Positions 52,928 to 63,645 of a DNA stretch of 64,000 nt are shown piece by piece (the first letter of the stretch is position 1; each line of letters opens with the position of its first letter). This stretch comes from Pseudomonas sp. MM213 (GTDB lineage: Bacteria; Pseudomonadota; Gammaproteobacteria; Pseudomonadales; Pseudomonadaceae). The DNA is taken from positions 3,844,001 to 3,908,000 of the forward strand of contig NZ_CP081943.1 in NCBI RefSeq assembly GCF_020423045.1. The letters are read 5' to 3'. The notes under the pieces were generated by a model that saw only the letters and a program-made list of their open reading frames with translations, had not been told where the DNA came from and did not search any database. Position numbers and translations under genes: made by a program.

Positions 52928-54256
52928 TCAGCGCAACATGCCGCTGCCGTAACCCTTCAGGTTGGCTTTCTTCATCAGGGATTCGTACTGGTGCGAAACG
53001 AGGTGCGATTGTACTTGGGACATGAAGTCCATCACAACCACGACGACGATCAGCAACGAGGTCCCGCCAAGGTAGAACGGTACGTTTGCCGCAACCACCA
53101 GGAACTGGGGAAGCAGACACACGGCCGTCATGTAAAGAGCACCGAACATGGTCAAGCGAGTCAGAACGCCATCAATGTAGCGCGCAGACTGCTCACCTGG
53201 ACGGATGCCCGGAATAAAGGCACCGGACTTCTTCAGGTTTTCCGCTACGTCTTTCGGATTGAACATCAACGCCGTATAGAAGAAGCAGAAGAAAATAATC
53301 CCTGCACTAAACAGCAGAATATTCAACGGCTGACCAGGAGCGATCGACTGCGAGATGTCCTGCAACCAGCCCATACCTTCAGACTGGCCGAACCAGGCAC
53401 CCAACGAAGCCGGGAACAGCAAAATGCTGCTCGCGAAAATGGCCGGAATAACACCGGCCATGTTCACCTTCAGCGGCAAGTGGCTAGTCTGCGCAGCGAA
53501 GACCTTACGGCCCTGCTGACGCTTGGCGTAGTGAACAGCAATACGACGCTGACCACGCTCAATGAACACCACGAAACCGATAATCGCTACTGCCAGCAAA
53601 CCGATGGCAACCAGGGCGAAGATGTTGATATCACCCTGACGTGCAGACTCGAAAGACTGCCCGATCGCTCTCGGAAGACCGGCGACGATACCCGAAAAAA
53701 TCAACATCGAGATACCGTTGCCAACACCACGCTCAGTAATCTGCTCACCCAGCCACATCATGAACATCGCACCAGCCACAAATGTGGATACCGCGACGAA
53801 ATGGAAGCCAAAGTCACCAGTGAACGCAACGCCCTGCCCTGCCAGACCAATGGACATGCCAATTGCCTGAACAAGAGCGAGGACGACAGTGCCGTAGCGG
53901 GTGTACTGGCTGATCTTGCGACGGCCAGCTTCACCTTCCTTCTTCAACTGCTCCAGCTGCGGGCTGACGGCGGTCATCAGCTGCATGATGATCGATGCCG
54001 AAATGTACGGCATGATCCCCAATGCAAAGATGCTCATCCGTTCCAGCGCGCCGCCGGAAAACATGTTGAACAAGCTAAGAATGGTCCCCTCATTCTGTCG
54101 AAACAGGTCCGCGAGTCGGTCCGGGTTGATACCTGGAACCGGGATGTGTGCGCCTATTCGGTAGACGATAATCGCCAGGAACAGAAAACGCAGACGAGCC
54201 CAGAGTTCAGACATACCGCCTTTGCCGAGCGCAGAGAGAGCACCTTGCTTAGCCAT
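52928..54256 (-). CDS. secY: Protein translocase channel subunit SecY
   Basis: 442 residues with ten membrane helices. Landmarks: [33 protein letters not shown], the plug/helix 2 region [28 protein letters not shown], and the cytoplasmic loop [25 protein letters not shown] segment ([12 protein letters not shown]). Forms the inner-membrane translocon with SecE and SecG. Abuts rplO with no gap. Confidence 0.99.
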   Translation of the reverse strand: MAKQGALSALGKGGMSELWARLRFLFLAIIVYRIGAHIPVPGINPDRLADLFRQNEGTILSLFNMFSGGALERMSIFALGIMPYISASIIMQLMTAVSPQLEQLKKEGEAGRRKISQYTRYGTVVLALVQAIGMSIGLAGQGVAFTGDFGFHFVAVSTFVAGAMFMMWLGEQITERGVGNGISMLIFSGIVAGLPRAIGQSFESARQGDINIFALVAIGLLAVAIIGFVVFIERGQRRIAVHYAKRQQGRKVFAAQTSHLPLKVNMAGVIPAIFASSILLFPASLGAWFGQSEGMGWLQDISQSIAPGQPLNILLFSAGIIFFCFFYTALMFNPKDVAENLKKSGAFIPGIRPGEQSARYIDGVLTRLTMFGALYMTAVCLLPQFLVVAANVPFYLGGTSLLIVVVVVMDFMSQVQSHLVSHQYESLMKKANLKGYGSGMLR

Positions 54257-54694
54257 TTATTCCTCGAACTTGCCGCCAGCTGCTTCGATAGCCGCACGCG
54301 CACCTTTGGTGGCGCCGATTCCCTTTCCGATGGTAACAGCGCGAGTCACTTCACCGGACAGCATGATTTTCACACGCTGTACGTTGACGTTGATCACGTT
54401 GGCATCTTTCAAGGACTGCACGGTGACGATGTCGCCTTCCACTTTAGCCAGCTCGGACAAACGCACTTCTGCGCGATCCATGGCTTTCAGGGAAACGAAA
54501 CCGAACTTCGGCAGGCGACGATGCAGCGGCTGTTGACCGCCTTCAAAGCCTGGAGCAATGGTGCCACCGGAGCGGGAGGACTGACCTTTGTGGCCACGGC
54601 CACCGGTCTTACCCAAACCACTACCGATACCACGGCCCGGACGATGCTTTTCGCGACGGGAACCCGGCGCTGGACTCAGATCATTGAGTTTCAT
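54257..54694 (-). CDS. rplO: 50S ribosomal protein L15
   Basis: 145 residues: [38 protein letters not shown], the Gly/Arg-rich tail that enters the rRNA core, then a globular C-terminal domain ([17 protein letters not shown]). Standard place between rpmD and secY. Confidence 0.99.
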   Translation of the reverse strand: MKLNDLSPAPGSRREKHRPGRGIGSGLGKTGGRGHKGQSSRSGGTIAPGFEGGQQPLHRRLPKFGFVSLKAMDRAEVRLSELAKVEGDIVTVQSLKDANVINVNVQRVKIMLSGEVTRAVTIGKGIGATKGARAAIEAAGGKFEE

Positions 54695-54697
54695 CGA

Positions 54698-54874
54698 TTA
54701 ACCCTCGACACGCAGCATGTAGTAAGCCTTGTTGATCATCCCGCGATTCTCGGGAGTATCAAGTACTTCTACAGTGTGACCGATGCGACGCAGACCCAGA
54801 CCCTTAACGCACAGTTTGTGGTTAGGGATGCGGCCGGTCATGCTTTTGATCAGCGTAACTTTAACGGTAGCCAT
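54698..54874 (-). CDS. rpmD: 50S ribosomal protein L30
   Basis: 58 codons: [20 protein letters not shown]... [21 protein letters not shown]... ending YYMLRVEG. Canonical bacterial L30, two bases after rpsE and three before rplO. Confidence 0.98.
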   Translation of the reverse strand: MATVKVTLIKSMTGRIPNHKLCVKGLGLRRIGHTVEVLDTPENRGMINKAYYMLRVEG

Positions 54875-54876
54875 GA

Positions 54877-55377
54877 TCAGAAGATCTCCTTGACGCTTTT
54901 GCCACGCTTGGCGGCAATGGATTCAGGAGACTGCATAGCTTTCAAACCTTTGAAAGTGGCGTGAACCACGTTTACCGGGTTAGTCGAGCCGTAGCACTTG
55001 GCCAGAACGTTCTGAACGCCAGCAACTTCGAGGACAGCACGCATAGCGCCGCCAGCGATGATACCGGTACCTTCAGAAGCAGGCTGCATGTACACCTTCG
55101 AAGCGCCGTGACCGGACTTCATTGCGTACTGCAGAGTGGTGCCGTTCAGGTCAACTTGGATCATGTTGCGGCGAGCAGCTTCCATTGCCTTCTGGATCGC
55201 AGCAGGCACTTCACGTGACTTGCCACGGCCGAAGCCAACACGCCCTTTACCATCACCAACCACGGTCAACGCGGTGAAAGTGAAGATACGGCCGCCTTTA
55301 ACGGTTTTGGCTACGCGGTTAACTTGAACCAGCTTCTCGATGTAGCCTTCGTCGCGCTTTTGGTCGTTATTTGACAT
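54877..55377 (-). CDS. rpsE: 30S ribosomal protein S5
   Basis: 166 residues: [47 protein letters not shown] and [12 protein letters not shown]. Decoding fidelity protein at the mRNA entry site; the KGGR loop is the site of spectinomycin-resistance changes in other species. Confidence 0.99.
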   Translation of the reverse strand: MSNNDQKRDEGYIEKLVQVNRVAKTVKGGRIFTFTALTVVGDGKGRVGFGRGKSREVPAAIQKAMEAARRNMIQVDLNGTTLQYAMKSGHGASKVYMQPASEGTGIIAGGAMRAVLEVAGVQNVLAKCYGSTNPVNVVHATFKGLKAMQSPESIAAKRGKSVKEIF

Positions 55378-55380
55378 AAC

Positions 55381-55731
55381 TTAGAACTCCAGCCCAGCTT
55401 CACGAGCAGCATCAGCCAGCGCCTTGACGCGGCCGTGGTACTTGAAGCCAGAGCGGTCGAAAGCCACCTGCGAGACGCCAGCGGCTTTAGCACGCGTAGC
55501 GACCAGCTGGCCAACCTTAGTGGCCGCGTCGATGTTGCCAGTGGCGCCATCACGCAGTTCTTTATCCAAAGTCGAGGCAGATGCCAGGACTTTGTTGCCG
55601 TCGGCCGAAATGACCTGGGCGTAGATGTGCTGCGACGAGCGGAACACGCAGAGACGCACGACTTCGAGTTCGTGCATTTTCAGGCGTGCTTTGCGAGCGC
55701 GACGCAGTCGAGTAACTTTTTTGTCGGTCAT
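55381..55731 (-). CDS. rplR: 50S ribosomal protein L18
   Basis: 116 residues: [34 protein letters not shown] and [22 protein letters not shown]. Binds 5S rRNA with L5. Confidence 0.99.
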   Translation of the reverse strand: MTDKKVTRLRRARKARLKMHELEVVRLCVFRSSQHIYAQVISADGNKVLASASTLDKELRDGATGNIDAATKVGQLVATRAKAAGVSQVAFDRSGFKYHGRVKALADAAREAGLEF

Positions 55732-55741
55732 TTGCTATGCC

Positions 55742-56275
55742 CTACTTCTTCTTGGCTTCTTTACGACGGACGACTTCGTCCGCGTAGCGCACACCTTTGC
55801 CTTTGTACGGCTCTGGTGGACGGAAGTCGCGGATCTCGGCGGCCACTTGACCTACCAGCTGCTTATCGATGCCCTTGATCAGGATATCGGTCTGGCTAGG
55901 AGTCTCAGCGGTGATGCCTTCCGGCAGTTCATAATCCACTGGGTGCGAGAAGCCAAGAGCCAGGTTCAGCACTGTGCCTTTTGCTTGCGCTTTGTAACCA
56001 ACACCGACCAGCTGGAGCTTACGCTCGAAGCCTTGGCTTACGCCTTGGACCATGTTGTTTACCAACGCACGAGTGGTACCAGCCATTGCGCGAGTTTGTT
56101 GATCGCCATTGCGAGCAGCGAAACGCAGCTCACCAGCTTCTTCAACGATCTCAACGGACGAATGGATGTTCAGTTCGAGAGTGCCCTTGGCACCCTTCAC
56201 CGAAAGCTGTTGGCCTGCGAATTTGACTTCGACGCCGGCTGGCAGCTTAACGGGGTTCTTAGCGACGCGTGACAT
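55742..56275 (-). CDS. rplF: 50S ribosomal protein L6
   Basis: 177 residues: [31 protein letters not shown] start and the C-terminal signature [32 protein letters not shown]. Two-domain protein near the factor-binding site. Confidence 0.99.
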   Translation of the reverse strand: MSRVAKNPVKLPAGVEVKFAGQQLSVKGAKGTLELNIHSSVEIVEEAGELRFAARNGDQQTRAMAGTTRALVNNMVQGVSQGFERKLQLVGVGYKAQAKGTVLNLALGFSHPVDYELPEGITAETPSQTDILIKGIDKQLVGQVAAEIRDFRPPEPYKGKGVRYADEVVRRKEAKKK

Positions 56276-56287
56276 GCTTATCCCCCC

Positions 56288-56680
56288 TTAGAACACAGTG
56301 CAAAGAACTTCGCCGCCGACACCGGCAGCGCGCGCAGCACGATCCGTCATCACACCTTTGTTGGTGGAGACGATAGACACACCGAGACCGCCACGAACTT
56401 TTGGCAGATCATCGACGGACTTGTACTGACGCAGGCCTGGACGGCTAACGCGCTTCACTTCCTCGATGACCGGACGGCCTTCGAAGTACTTCAGCTCGAT
56501 GGACAGCAGTGGCTTGATTTCGCTGCTGATCTGATAACCCGCAATGTAACCTTCGTCCTTCAGGACTTTGGCAACAGCTACCTTCAAAGTAGAAGATGGC
56601 ATGCTTACGACGGACTTTTCAGCCATCTGGGCATTACGGATTCGAGTTAGCATGTCCGCTAACGGGTCCTGCATACTCAT
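56288..56680 (-). CDS. rpsH: 30S ribosomal protein S8
   Basis: 130 residues: [19 protein letters not shown] start and [33 protein letters not shown] end. Primary 16S binder; in E. coli it represses the spc operon by binding rplE mRNA. Preceded here by an unusually long 210-base gap with hairpins. Confidence 0.99.
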   Translation of the reverse strand: MSMQDPLADMLTRIRNAQMAEKSVVSMPSSTLKVAVAKVLKDEGYIAGYQISSEIKPLLSIELKYFEGRPVIEEVKRVSRPGLRQYKSVDDLPKVRGGLGVSIVSTNKGVMTDRAARAAGVGGEVLCTVF

Positions 56681-56744
56681 GGGCTAGACGCTCCTAATAC
56701 ACAAAAAATTAGCCTTGCGGCTACTACGTGTCGCCGAGGACATC

Positions 56745-56764
56745 CGTGCAAAAAAAGCACGGGC
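56745..56764 (-). other. Small hairpin in the rpsN-rpsH gap
   Basis: CCGTGC-AAAAAAA-GCACGGG reads as a 6-bp stem with a poly-U loop on the coding strand (GCACGG preceded by CCC). Lies about 65 bases upstream of rpsH, after the larger hairpin. Confidence 0.45.
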
Positions 56765-56799
56765 TCAGGCGAGCCGGGTATTCTAGACACACCCCACAA

Positions 56800-56832
56800 A
56801 TGAATCAAGCCCCAAAAGGGGCTTGATTCAAG
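56800..56832 (-). terminator. Strong hairpin between rpsN and rpsH (possible attenuator or processing site)
   Basis: TGAATCAAGCCCC-TTTT-GGGGCTTGATTCA: a perfect 13-bp stem with a 4-base loop, inside the spc operon. It is followed on the coding strand by TTTGTGG, a weak U-tract. It could attenuate, be an RNase site, or bind a ribosomal protein. Confidence 0.6.
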
Positions 56833-56890
56833 TTCAAGGTCACCGGCGGTCAGGATCTTGCGATCCCGAACACCGAGACTTTGATAGTGC

Positions 56891-57196
56891 TTACCAGCTG
56901 GCTTTAACCAGACCAGGTACGTCACCACGCATTGCAGCTTCACGCAGTTTGTTACGGCCAAGGCCGAACTTGCGGTAAACGCCGTGTGGACGACCGGTCA
57001 GGCGGCAGCGGTTACGCATGCGCGAAGCGCTTGCGTCACGTGGCTGCTTTTGCAGAGCTACTGTAGCTTCCCAACGCGCTTCTGGACTTGCGTTCAGATC
57101 AACGATGATAGCTTTCAGTGCTGCACGCTTTTTGGCGTACTTGGCAACCGTGAGCTGACGCTTCAGCTCGCGGTTTTTCATGCTCATCTTGGCCAT
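56891..57196 (-). CDS. rpsN: 30S ribosomal protein S14 (zinc-free long form)
   Basis: 101 residues from ATG 57196 ([14 protein letters not shown]; the upstream open frame is translated gap). Lacks the CxxC zinc motif, so it is the long C- form, with [26 protein letters not shown] near the end. Confidence 0.98.
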   Translation of the reverse strand: MAKMSMKNRELKRQLTVAKYAKKRAALKAIIVDLNASPEARWEATVALQKQPRDASASRMRNRCRLTGRPHGVYRKFGLGRNKLREAAMRGDVPGLVKASW

Positions 57197-57209
57197 TTTC
57201 CTACTCCAA

Positions 57210-57749
57210 TCAGTTGCGGAACGGGAATTTGAAAGCACGCAACAGGGCGCGACCTTCATCATCGTTCTTGGCAGTGGTGGTCAGGGTAATGTCCAGACCG
57301 CGGAGAGCATCGATCTTGTCGTAGTCGATTTCCGGGAAGATGATCTGCTCTTTAACGCCCATGCTGTAGTTACCACGACCATCGAAGGACTTGGCATTCA
57401 GGCCGCGGAAGTCGCGAACCCGAGGCAGGGAGATCGACAGCAGACGATCCAGGAACTCGTACATACGCTCACGGCGCAGGGTCACTTTGACGCCGATCGG
57501 CCAACCTTCACGGACTTTAAAGCCAGCGATGGATTTCCGAGCGTAAGTCACAACGACTTTCTGGCCGGTGATCTTTTCCAGGTCAGCAACAGCGTGCTCG
57601 ATGACTTTTTTGTCACCGACTGCTTCGCCCAGACCCATGTTCAGGGTGATTTTGGTAACGCGTGGAACTTCCATCACGTTCGAAAGCTTAAGTTCTTCCT
57701 TAAGCTTCGGTGCGATTTCTTTCCAGTAAATCTCTTTTAGTCGTGCCAT
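57210..57749 (-). CDS. rplE: 50S ribosomal protein L5
   Basis: 179 residues: [40 protein letters not shown] and [30 protein letters not shown]. Binds 5S rRNA and contacts P-site tRNA. Confidence 0.99.
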   Translation of the reverse strand: MARLKEIYWKEIAPKLKEELKLSNVMEVPRVTKITLNMGLGEAVGDKKVIEHAVADLEKITGQKVVVTYARKSIAGFKVREGWPIGVKVTLRRERMYEFLDRLLSISLPRVRDFRGLNAKSFDGRGNYSMGVKEQIIFPEIDYDKIDALRGLDITLTTTAKNDDEGRALLRAFKFPFRN

Positions 57750-57771
57750 GGTCTCATCTACCTAGCAGTGT

Positions 57772-58086
57772 TCAAGCATCAACCGCTTTTTGGGTCGACT
57801 TGAAGACACGAATTTTCTTGCCGTCTTCTACTTTGAAACCAACGCGATCAGCCTTGTTGGTTTCGCCGTTGAAAATGGCTACGTTAGAAGCGTCCAGTGG
57901 AGCTTCTTTCTCGACGATACCGCCTTGTACGCCCGACATCGGGTTAGGCTTGGTATGACGCTTGACCAGGTTCAGACCACCGATAACCAGACGGTTATTA
58001 GCGAGAACCTTAAGCACCTTACCGCGCTTACCTTTGTCTTTGCCGGCGATCACGATGATCTCGTCGTCACGACGAATCTTTTGCAT
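57772..58086 (-). CDS. rplX: 50S ribosomal protein L24
   Basis: 104 residues with a KOW motif: [25 protein letters not shown], then [25 protein letters not shown]. Assembly initiator of the large subunit. Confidence 0.99.
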   Translation of the reverse strand: MQKIRRDDEIIVIAGKDKGKRGKVLKVLANNRLVIGGLNLVKRHTKPNPMSGVQGGIVEKEAPLDASNVAIFNGETNKADRVGFKVEDGKKIRVFKSTQKAVDA

Positions 58087-58097
58087 GTCGGATCTCC

Positions 58098-58466
58098 TTA
58101 CAGCACTTCTGGGGCGAGCGAGACGATCTTCATGAACTTCTCAGTACGAAGTTCACGGGTCACTGGCCCAAAGATACGGGTGCCGATCGGCTCTTGCTTG
58201 TTGTTCAGAAGAACAGCAGCGTTGCCATCAAAGCGGATAATGGAGCCATCAGCACGACGAACGCCGTGACGAGTGCGGACTACAACAGCAGTCATCACTT
58301 GGCCTTTTTTCACTTTACCGCGAGGAATTGCTTCCTTCACGGTAACTTTGATGATGTCACCGATACCAGCGTAACGACGATGGGAGCCACCCAGCACCTT
58401 GATGCACATAACGCGGCGAGCGCCGCTGTTATCGGCCACATCGAGCATGGATTGAGTCTGAATCAT
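58098..58466 (-). CDS. rplN: 50S ribosomal protein L14
   Basis: 122 residues: [37 protein letters not shown] and [24 protein letters not shown]. First gene of the classic spc operon, only 23 bases after rpsQ, so no separate promoter space is evident. Confidence 0.99.
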   Translation of the reverse strand: MIQTQSMLDVADNSGARRVMCIKVLGGSHRRYAGIGDIIKVTVKEAIPRGKVKKGQVMTAVVVRTRHGVRRADGSIIRFDGNAAVLLNNKQEPIGTRIFGPVTRELRTEKFMKIVSLAPEVL

Positions 58467-58489
58467 ATAATTTCTCCGACCCCTAGTCC

Positions 58490-58756
58490 TTAGACTTCCA
58501 CAGCGCGTTCGAGAACATCAACCAGCGCCCAAGACTTGGTCTTGGCCAAAGGACGAGTTTCACGAATAGTGACTTTGTCGCCGATGTGGCACTGATTGGT
58601 TTCGTCGTGCGCGTGCAGCTTAGTCGAACGCTTAACGTATTTACCGTAGATCGGGTGCTTAACGCGACGCTCGATCAGAACGGTGATGGTCTTGTCCATT
58701 TTGTCGCTGACAACACGGCCAGTCAGCGTACGGACGGTTTTTTCGGCTTCAGCCAT
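58490..58756 (-). CDS. rpsQ: 30S ribosomal protein S17
   Basis: 88 residues: [44 protein letters not shown] and [18 protein letters not shown]. Last gene of the S10 operon. Confidence 0.99.
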   Translation of the reverse strand: MAEAEKTVRTLTGRVVSDKMDKTITVLIERRVKHPIYGKYVKRSTKLHAHDETNQCHIGDKVTIRETRPLAKTKSWALVDVLERAVEV

Positions 58757-58758
58757 GA

Positions 58759-58950
58759 TTACTTACCTGCCTGCTGTTTGAGCACAGTCTTCACGCGAGC
58801 GATGTCACGCTTAACTTGCCGGAGCAGGTGAGACTGCCCCAACTGGCCAGTTGCTTTCTGCATGCGCAGATTGAACTGGTCGCGCAGCAGGCCGAGCAGT
58901 TGCTCGTTAAGCTGCGGCGCGTCTTTTTCACGAAGTTCGTTCGCTTTCAT
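58759..58950 (-). CDS. rpmC: 50S ribosomal protein L29
   Basis: 63 residues from ATG 58950 ([19 protein letters not shown]), overlapping the rplP stop as TGATG. Two-helix protein near the exit tunnel. Confidence 0.98.
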   Translation of the reverse strand: MKANELREKDAPQLNEQLLGLLRDQFNLRMQKATGQLGQSHLLRQVKRDIARVKTVLKQQAGK

Positions 58951-59363
58951 CACATCACCGTCCGTTTAACGAAGGCAGTGGCGAGCGGCAGCTTTGCAGC
59001 AGCCAGGGCAAATGCCTCACGCGCCAGCTCTTCAGAAACACCCTCGATTTCATACAGGACTTTGCCTGGCTGAATCTGGGCAACCCAGTATTCCACGCTA
59101 CCTTTACCTTTACCCATCCGAACTTCGAGTGGCTTCTTGGAAATAGGCTTGTCCGGGAACACACGGATCCAGATCTTGCCGCCACGTTTAACGTGACGGG
59201 TCAGTGCACGACGCGCTGACTCGATCTGACGAGCGGTGAGACGACCACGAGCTACAGACTTCAGCGCGAACTCGCCGAAGCTGACTTTGCTACCGCGCAA
59301 TGCCAGGCCACGGTTGTGACCAGTCATCTGCTTGCGGAACTTCGTACGCTTTGGTTGCAACAT
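58950..59363 (-). CDS. rplP: 50S ribosomal protein L16
   Basis: 137 residues: [35 protein letters not shown] and [37 protein letters not shown]. Contains the loop at the peptidyl-transferase centre; the Arg of [16 protein letters not shown] is the usual YcfD-type hydroxylation region. Confidence 0.99.
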   Translation of the reverse strand: MLQPKRTKFRKQMTGHNRGLALRGSKVSFGEFALKSVARGRLTARQIESARRALTRHVKRGGKIWIRVFPDKPISKKPLEVRMGKGKGSVEYWVAQIQPGKVLYEIEGVSEELAREAFALAAAKLPLATAFVKRTVM

Positions 59364-59375
59364 TTGGCGTACCCC

Positions 59376-60062
59376 TTACTTAGCAGCTTTTTTACGAGGC
59401 GCTGGTGCTTGTGGTTTCAGTTCTTCTTGGCGACCACCAATTACTTCGCCTTTGAAGATCCAAACCTTTACACCGATCACACCGTAAGTGGTGTGAGCTT
59501 CGTAGTTGGCATAGTCGATGTCGGCACGCAGGGTGTGCAGTGGCACACGACCTTCGCGATACCATTCAGTACGTGCGATTTCAGCACCGCCGAGACGACC
59601 GCTCACTTGGATTTTGATGCCTTTGGCACCAATGCGCATGGCGTTCTGTACAGCGCGCTTCATAGCGCGACGGAACATTACGCGACGCTCCAGCTGCTGA
59701 GCTACGCTCTGCGCAACCAACATACCGTCGAGTTCCGGCTTGCGGATTTCTTCGATATTGATGTGCACAGGCACACCCATTTGCTTGGTCAGGTCCTGAC
59801 GCAGTTTCTCAACATCTTCACCTTTCTTCCCGATAACGATACCTGGACGAGCGGTGTGGATGGTGATACGTGCAGTTTGGGCCGGACGATGGATATCGAT
59901 ACGGCTTACGGACGCGCTTTTTAGTTTGTCTTGGAGATACTCACGCACCTTCAGATCAGCGAACAAATAGTCCGCATAAGTCCGACCGTCTGCGTACCAG
60001 ACGGAGGTGTGCTCCTTGACGATTCCCAGGCGAATGCCAATGGGATGTACTTTCTGACCCAT
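59376..60062 (-). CDS. rpsC: 30S ribosomal protein S3
   Basis: 228 residues from ATG 60062 ([20 protein letters not shown]; the frame extends into rplV and is trimmed). KH domain with [10 protein letters not shown] and C-terminal [14 protein letters not shown], ending in a Lys/Ala tail. mRNA entry helicase region. Confidence 0.99.
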
Positions 60063-60075
60063 CTCTTCGACTCCG

Positions 60076-60408
60076 TTACTTGTCAGCAACCTTGACAGTG
60101 ATATGGCAAGACCGCTTGACGATGCGATCAGCACGGCCTTTGGCACGTGGCATGATTCGCTTCAGCGAACGCCCTTCGTTGACGAAAACGGTGCTGACTT
60201 TAAGGTCATCAACGTCTGCGCCTTCGTTATGCTCGGCGTTGGCTACGGCCGACTCCAGCACTTTCTTCATGATCTCGGCGGCTTTCTTACTGCTGAAAGC
60301 CAACAAGTTGAGCGCTTCGCCCACCTTCTTCCCGCGGATCTGGTCGGCGACCAAGCGGGCTTTCTGGGCGGAGATTCGAGCGCCCGACAACTTAGCGGCT
60401 ACTTCCAT
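60076..60408 (-). CDS. rplV: 50S ribosomal protein L22
   Basis: 110 residues: [36 protein letters not shown], extended loop with [19 protein letters not shown] lining the exit tunnel (macrolide-contact site in other species). Confidence 0.99.
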
Positions 60409-60419
60409 TTCCTAACCCC

Positions 60420-60695
60420 TTAACGCTTGGCTTTCTTGTCAGCCACGTGCCCACGATAAGTGCGGGTACCGGCGAACTCGCCCAGTTTGTGGCCGACCAT
60501 GTCTTCGTTCACGAGAACTGGAACATGTTGACGACCGTTGTGTACTGCGATGGTCAGACCGACCATTTGTGGCAGGATCATCGAACGGCGCGACCAGGTT
60601 TTAACTGGTTTGCGATCGTTCTTTTCCGCCGCCACTTCGATCTTCTTCAGTAGGTGAAGATCGATAAAAGGACCTTTTTTCAGAGAACGTGGCAC
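60420..60695 (-). CDS. rpsS: 30S ribosomal protein S19
   Basis: 91 residues: [51 protein letters not shown] and [20 protein letters not shown]. Head of the small subunit. Confidence 0.99.
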   Translation of the reverse strand: MPRSLKKGPFIDLHLLKKIEVAAEKNDRKPVKTWSRRSMILPQMVGLTIAVHNGRQHVPVLVNEDMVGHKLGEFAGTRTYRGHVADKKAKR

Positions 60696-60711
60696 TGTCG
60701 TATCCCTCTAT

Positions 60712-61536
60712 TTACTTGCGACGACGGACGATCATTTTGTCGGTACGCTTATTACCACGAGTCTTCGCGCCCTTAGTCGGGAAGCCCCATGGCGATACCG
60801 GATGACGACCACCAGAGGTACGACCTTCACCACCACCATGTGGGTGGTCAACCGGGTTCATGGCAACACCACGAACGGTTGGGCGAACGCCACGCCAGCG
60901 TTTGGCACCAGCTTTACCCAGCGAACGCAGGCTGTGCTCGGAGTTCGAGACTTCACCCAGGGTCGCGCGGCATTCAGCCAGCACTTTACGCATCTCACCA
61001 GAACGCAGACGCAGGGTCACATAGACACCTTCACGAGCGATCAGCTGAGCCGAAGCACCAGCGGAACGAGCGATTTGCGCGCCTTTACCTGGCTTCAATT
61101 CGATGCCGTGTACGGTACTACCAACTGGAATGCTGCGCAGTTGCAACTGGTTGCCCGGCTTGATCGGAGCCAAAGCACCCGAAATCAGCTGGTCACCAGC
61201 GTTCACGCCTTTAGGGGCGATGATGTAACGGCGTTCGCCGTCTGCGTACAACATAAGAGCAATGTGAGCAGTACGGTTTGGATCGTATTCGATACGCTCG
61301 ACAGTGGCTGGAATGCCATCTTTGTCGTTGCGACGGAAATCGACCAGACGATAATGCTGCTTATGGCCACCACCGATGTGACGAGTGGTAATACGACCAT
61401 TGTTGTTACGACCACCAGACTTCGATTTCTTCTCGAGCAGCGGTGCGTGAGGAGCGCCTTTATGCAGCTCCTGGTTGACCACCTTGACCACATGACGGCG
61501 GCCAGGGGAAGTCGGTTTGCATTTAACGATTGCCAT
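60712..61536 (-). CDS. rplB: 50S ribosomal protein L2
   Basis: 274 residues: [42 protein letters not shown] core and C-terminal [31 protein letters not shown] with the histidine close to the peptidyl-transferase centre. Confidence 0.99.
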   Translation of the reverse strand: MAIVKCKPTSPGRRHVVKVVNQELHKGAPHAPLLEKKSKSGGRNNNGRITTRHIGGGHKQHYRLVDFRRNDKDGIPATVERIEYDPNRTAHIALMLYADGERRYIIAPKGVNAGDQLISGALAPIKPGNQLQLRSIPVGSTVHGIELKPGKGAQIARSAGASAQLIAREGVYVTLRLRSGEMRKVLAECRATLGEVSNSEHSLRSLGKAGAKRWRGVRPTVRGVAMNPVDHPHGGGEGRTSGGRHPVSPWGFPTKGAKTRGNKRTDKMIVRRRK

Positions 61537-61550
61537 GATGCACCCCTTCC

Positions 61551-61850
61551 TTACTCAGCACTGCTGCTGAAATCGAGATCTTGGCCTGGCTGAAGGGAGA
61601 TAACTGCCTTCTTCCAGTCATTACGCTTGCCCAGACCGCGAGCAGTACGCTTGCTCTTACCCAGAACATTCAGGGTAGTAACACGCTCTACTTTCACGCT
61701 GAACAGGCTTTCGACGGCCTTCTTGATTTCCAGCTTGGTTGCATCAGTAGCAACCTTGAAAACGAACTGACCTTTCTTGTCTGCCAGAACCGTAGCCTTC
61801 TCGGAAACGTGCGGGCCAAGCAGAACTTTAAATACGCGTTCCTGGTTCAT
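61551..61850 (-). CDS. rplW: 50S ribosomal protein L23
   Basis: 99 residues: [54 protein letters not shown]. Docking site for trigger factor and SRP. Overlaps rplD by four bases. Confidence 0.99.
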
Positions 61851-62449
61851 CCCAGCAGCTCCTCGAATTTCTTCACGGCCGACACGGTGATCAACACCTT
61901 GTCGTATGCGATCAGACTAACTGGATCGGAACCTTGCACATCACGTACATCTACGTGCGGCAGGTTGCGAGCAGCCAGGTACAGGTTCTGATCAACAGCG
62001 TCCGACACGATCAGAACGTCGGTCAGGCTCATGTTGTTCAGCTTGCCCAGCAGGTCTTTGGTTTTCGGAGTTTCAACTGCGAAATCCTGAACCACGACCA
62101 GACGATCAGTACGCACCAGCTCAGCAAGGATGGAACGCATTGCTGCGCGATACATCTTCTTGTTCAGCTTCTGGGAGTGATCCTGAGGACGAGCTGCGAA
62201 AGTGGTACCGCCGCCACGCCAGATTGGGCTACGGATAGTACCGGCACGAGCACGGCCAGTACCTTTCTGACGCCATGGGCGCTTACCGCCACCACGAACG
62301 TCGGAACGGGTCTTTTGCTGCTTGCTACCTTGACGGCCGCCGGCCATGTAGGCCACGACTGCTTGGTGAACCAGCGTCTCGTTGAATTCGCCGCCAAATG
62401 TCAGTTCGGAAACTTCGATCGCTTGAGCGTCATTTACATTTAATTGCAT
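61847..62449 (-). CDS. rplD: 50S ribosomal protein L4
   Basis: 200 residues: [60 protein letters not shown], the tunnel-lining loop. In E. coli it represses the S10 operon through a long leader; here the rpsJ leader seems short. Confidence 0.99.
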
Positions 62450-62461
62450 GTCAGCTTCCCC

Positions 62462-63097
62462 TTAACCGCGAGCCTTGGCTGCTGGACGTACAACCAAGTT
62501 GCCGCCAGTAGCGCCAGGAACAGCGCCCTTGACCAACAACAGATTGCGTTCAGCGTCCACGCGCACTACTTCGAGGGACTGCACGGTCACGCGCTCAGCG
62601 CCCATATGACCGGACATTTTTTTGCCCTTGAATACACGACCAGGAGTCTGGCACTGGCCGATAGAGCCTGGAACGCGGTGGGACACGGAGTTACCGTGGG
62701 TATTATCTTGCCCGCGGAAGTTCCAACGCTTGATCGTACCCTGGAAGCCTTTACCTTTGGACTGACCGGTTACATCAACCAGTTGACCAGCGGCGAAGAT
62801 TTCAGCGTTGATCAGATCGCCGGCCTGGTACTCGCCTTCTTCAAGACGGAATTCCATTACGGTACGACCAGCGGCAACGTTCGCTTTAGCGAAGTGGCCA
62901 GCCTGAGCAGCTGTAACACGCGAAGCACGACGCTCGCCTACAGTGACTTGCACTGCACGATAGCCATCGGTCTCTTCAGTTTTGAACTGGGTGACGCGAT
63001 TCGGCTCGATCTCAATGACCGTGACCGGAATGGAGACACCTTCTTCGGTGAAAATACGGGTCATACCGCATTTACGACCGACTACACCAATAGTCAT
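62462..63097 (-). CDS. rplC: 50S ribosomal protein L3
   Basis: 211 residues from ATG 63097 ([20 protein letters not shown]; the frame extends to 63130 and is trimmed). Contains [49 protein letters not shown], with the Gln that PrmB methylates in E. coli. Confidence 0.99.
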   Translation of the reverse strand: MTIGVVGRKCGMTRIFTEEGVSIPVTVIEIEPNRVTQFKTEETDGYRAVQVTVGERRASRVTAAQAGHFAKANVAAGRTVMEFRLEEGEYQAGDLINAEIFAAGQLVDVTGQSKGKGFQGTIKRWNFRGQDNTHGNSVSHRVPGSIGQCQTPGRVFKGKKMSGHMGAERVTVQSLEVVRVDAERNLLLVKGAVPGATGGNLVVRPAAKARG

Positions 63098-63177
63098 GTT
63101 GTAAACCTCATGAGTGTACGGGGCTTTCACCCGCTATGGCCGCCCATTTCAGAGCGTTACACGACTAAGACCGAGTC

Positions 63178-63489
63178 TTAGCCGAGGCTGATCTGCACTT
63201 CCACACCGGCCGCAAGATCAAGCTTCATAAGAGCATCAACGGTTTTATCCGTTGGCTGGACGATGTCCAGAACGCGCTTATGAGTACGGATCTCGTACTG
63301 GTCACGCGCGTCTTTGTTGACGTGCGGGGAGACCAGAACGGTGAACCGCTCTTTACGGGTAGGCAGTGGAATTGGACCACGCACTTGAGCACCAGTACGT
63401 TTCGCGGTTTCCACGATTTCCTGGGTGGATTGGTCGATCAGGCGATGGTCAAAAGCCTTCAACCTGATACGGATTTGCTGATTTTGCAT
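63178..63489 (-). CDS. rpsJ: 30S ribosomal protein S10 (NusE)
   Basis: 103 residues: [52 protein letters not shown] and [23 protein letters not shown]. Also acts as NusE with NusB in antitermination. First gene of the S10 operon. Confidence 0.99.
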
Positions 63490-63551
63490 TGGATTTCAGA
63501 CTCCGGCTGCTATTCCCACCGGGCGCAATACGCCCGTTAAAAGGAGGCGCA

Positions 63552-63580
63552 ATTCTATAGACGCCCCAGATAGGTGTCAA
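63552..63580 (-). promoter_or_regulatory. Sigma70 promoter of the S10 operon
   Basis: Minus strand: consensus TTGACA, 17-bp spacer, TAGAAT. The start would be near 63545, giving a leader of about 55 nt with a GGGCG/CGCCC hairpin (63526-63540). It lies just downstream of the tuf terminator. Confidence 0.85.
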
Positions 63581-63585
63581 CCCAA

Positions 63586-63617
63586 TAAAAAAGCCCCCGC
63601 TAAGCGGGGGCTTTTTC
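63586..63617 (-). terminator. Rho-independent terminator of tuf
   Basis: AAAAAAGCCCCCGC-TTA-GCGGGGGCTTTTTT on the minus strand: an 8-bp GC stem with flanking A and T runs, about 30 bases after the tuf stop. It insulates the S10 operon promoter. Confidence 0.93.
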
Positions 63618-63645
63618 AATTCATCAAAGCTTACTCAAAAAGAGC

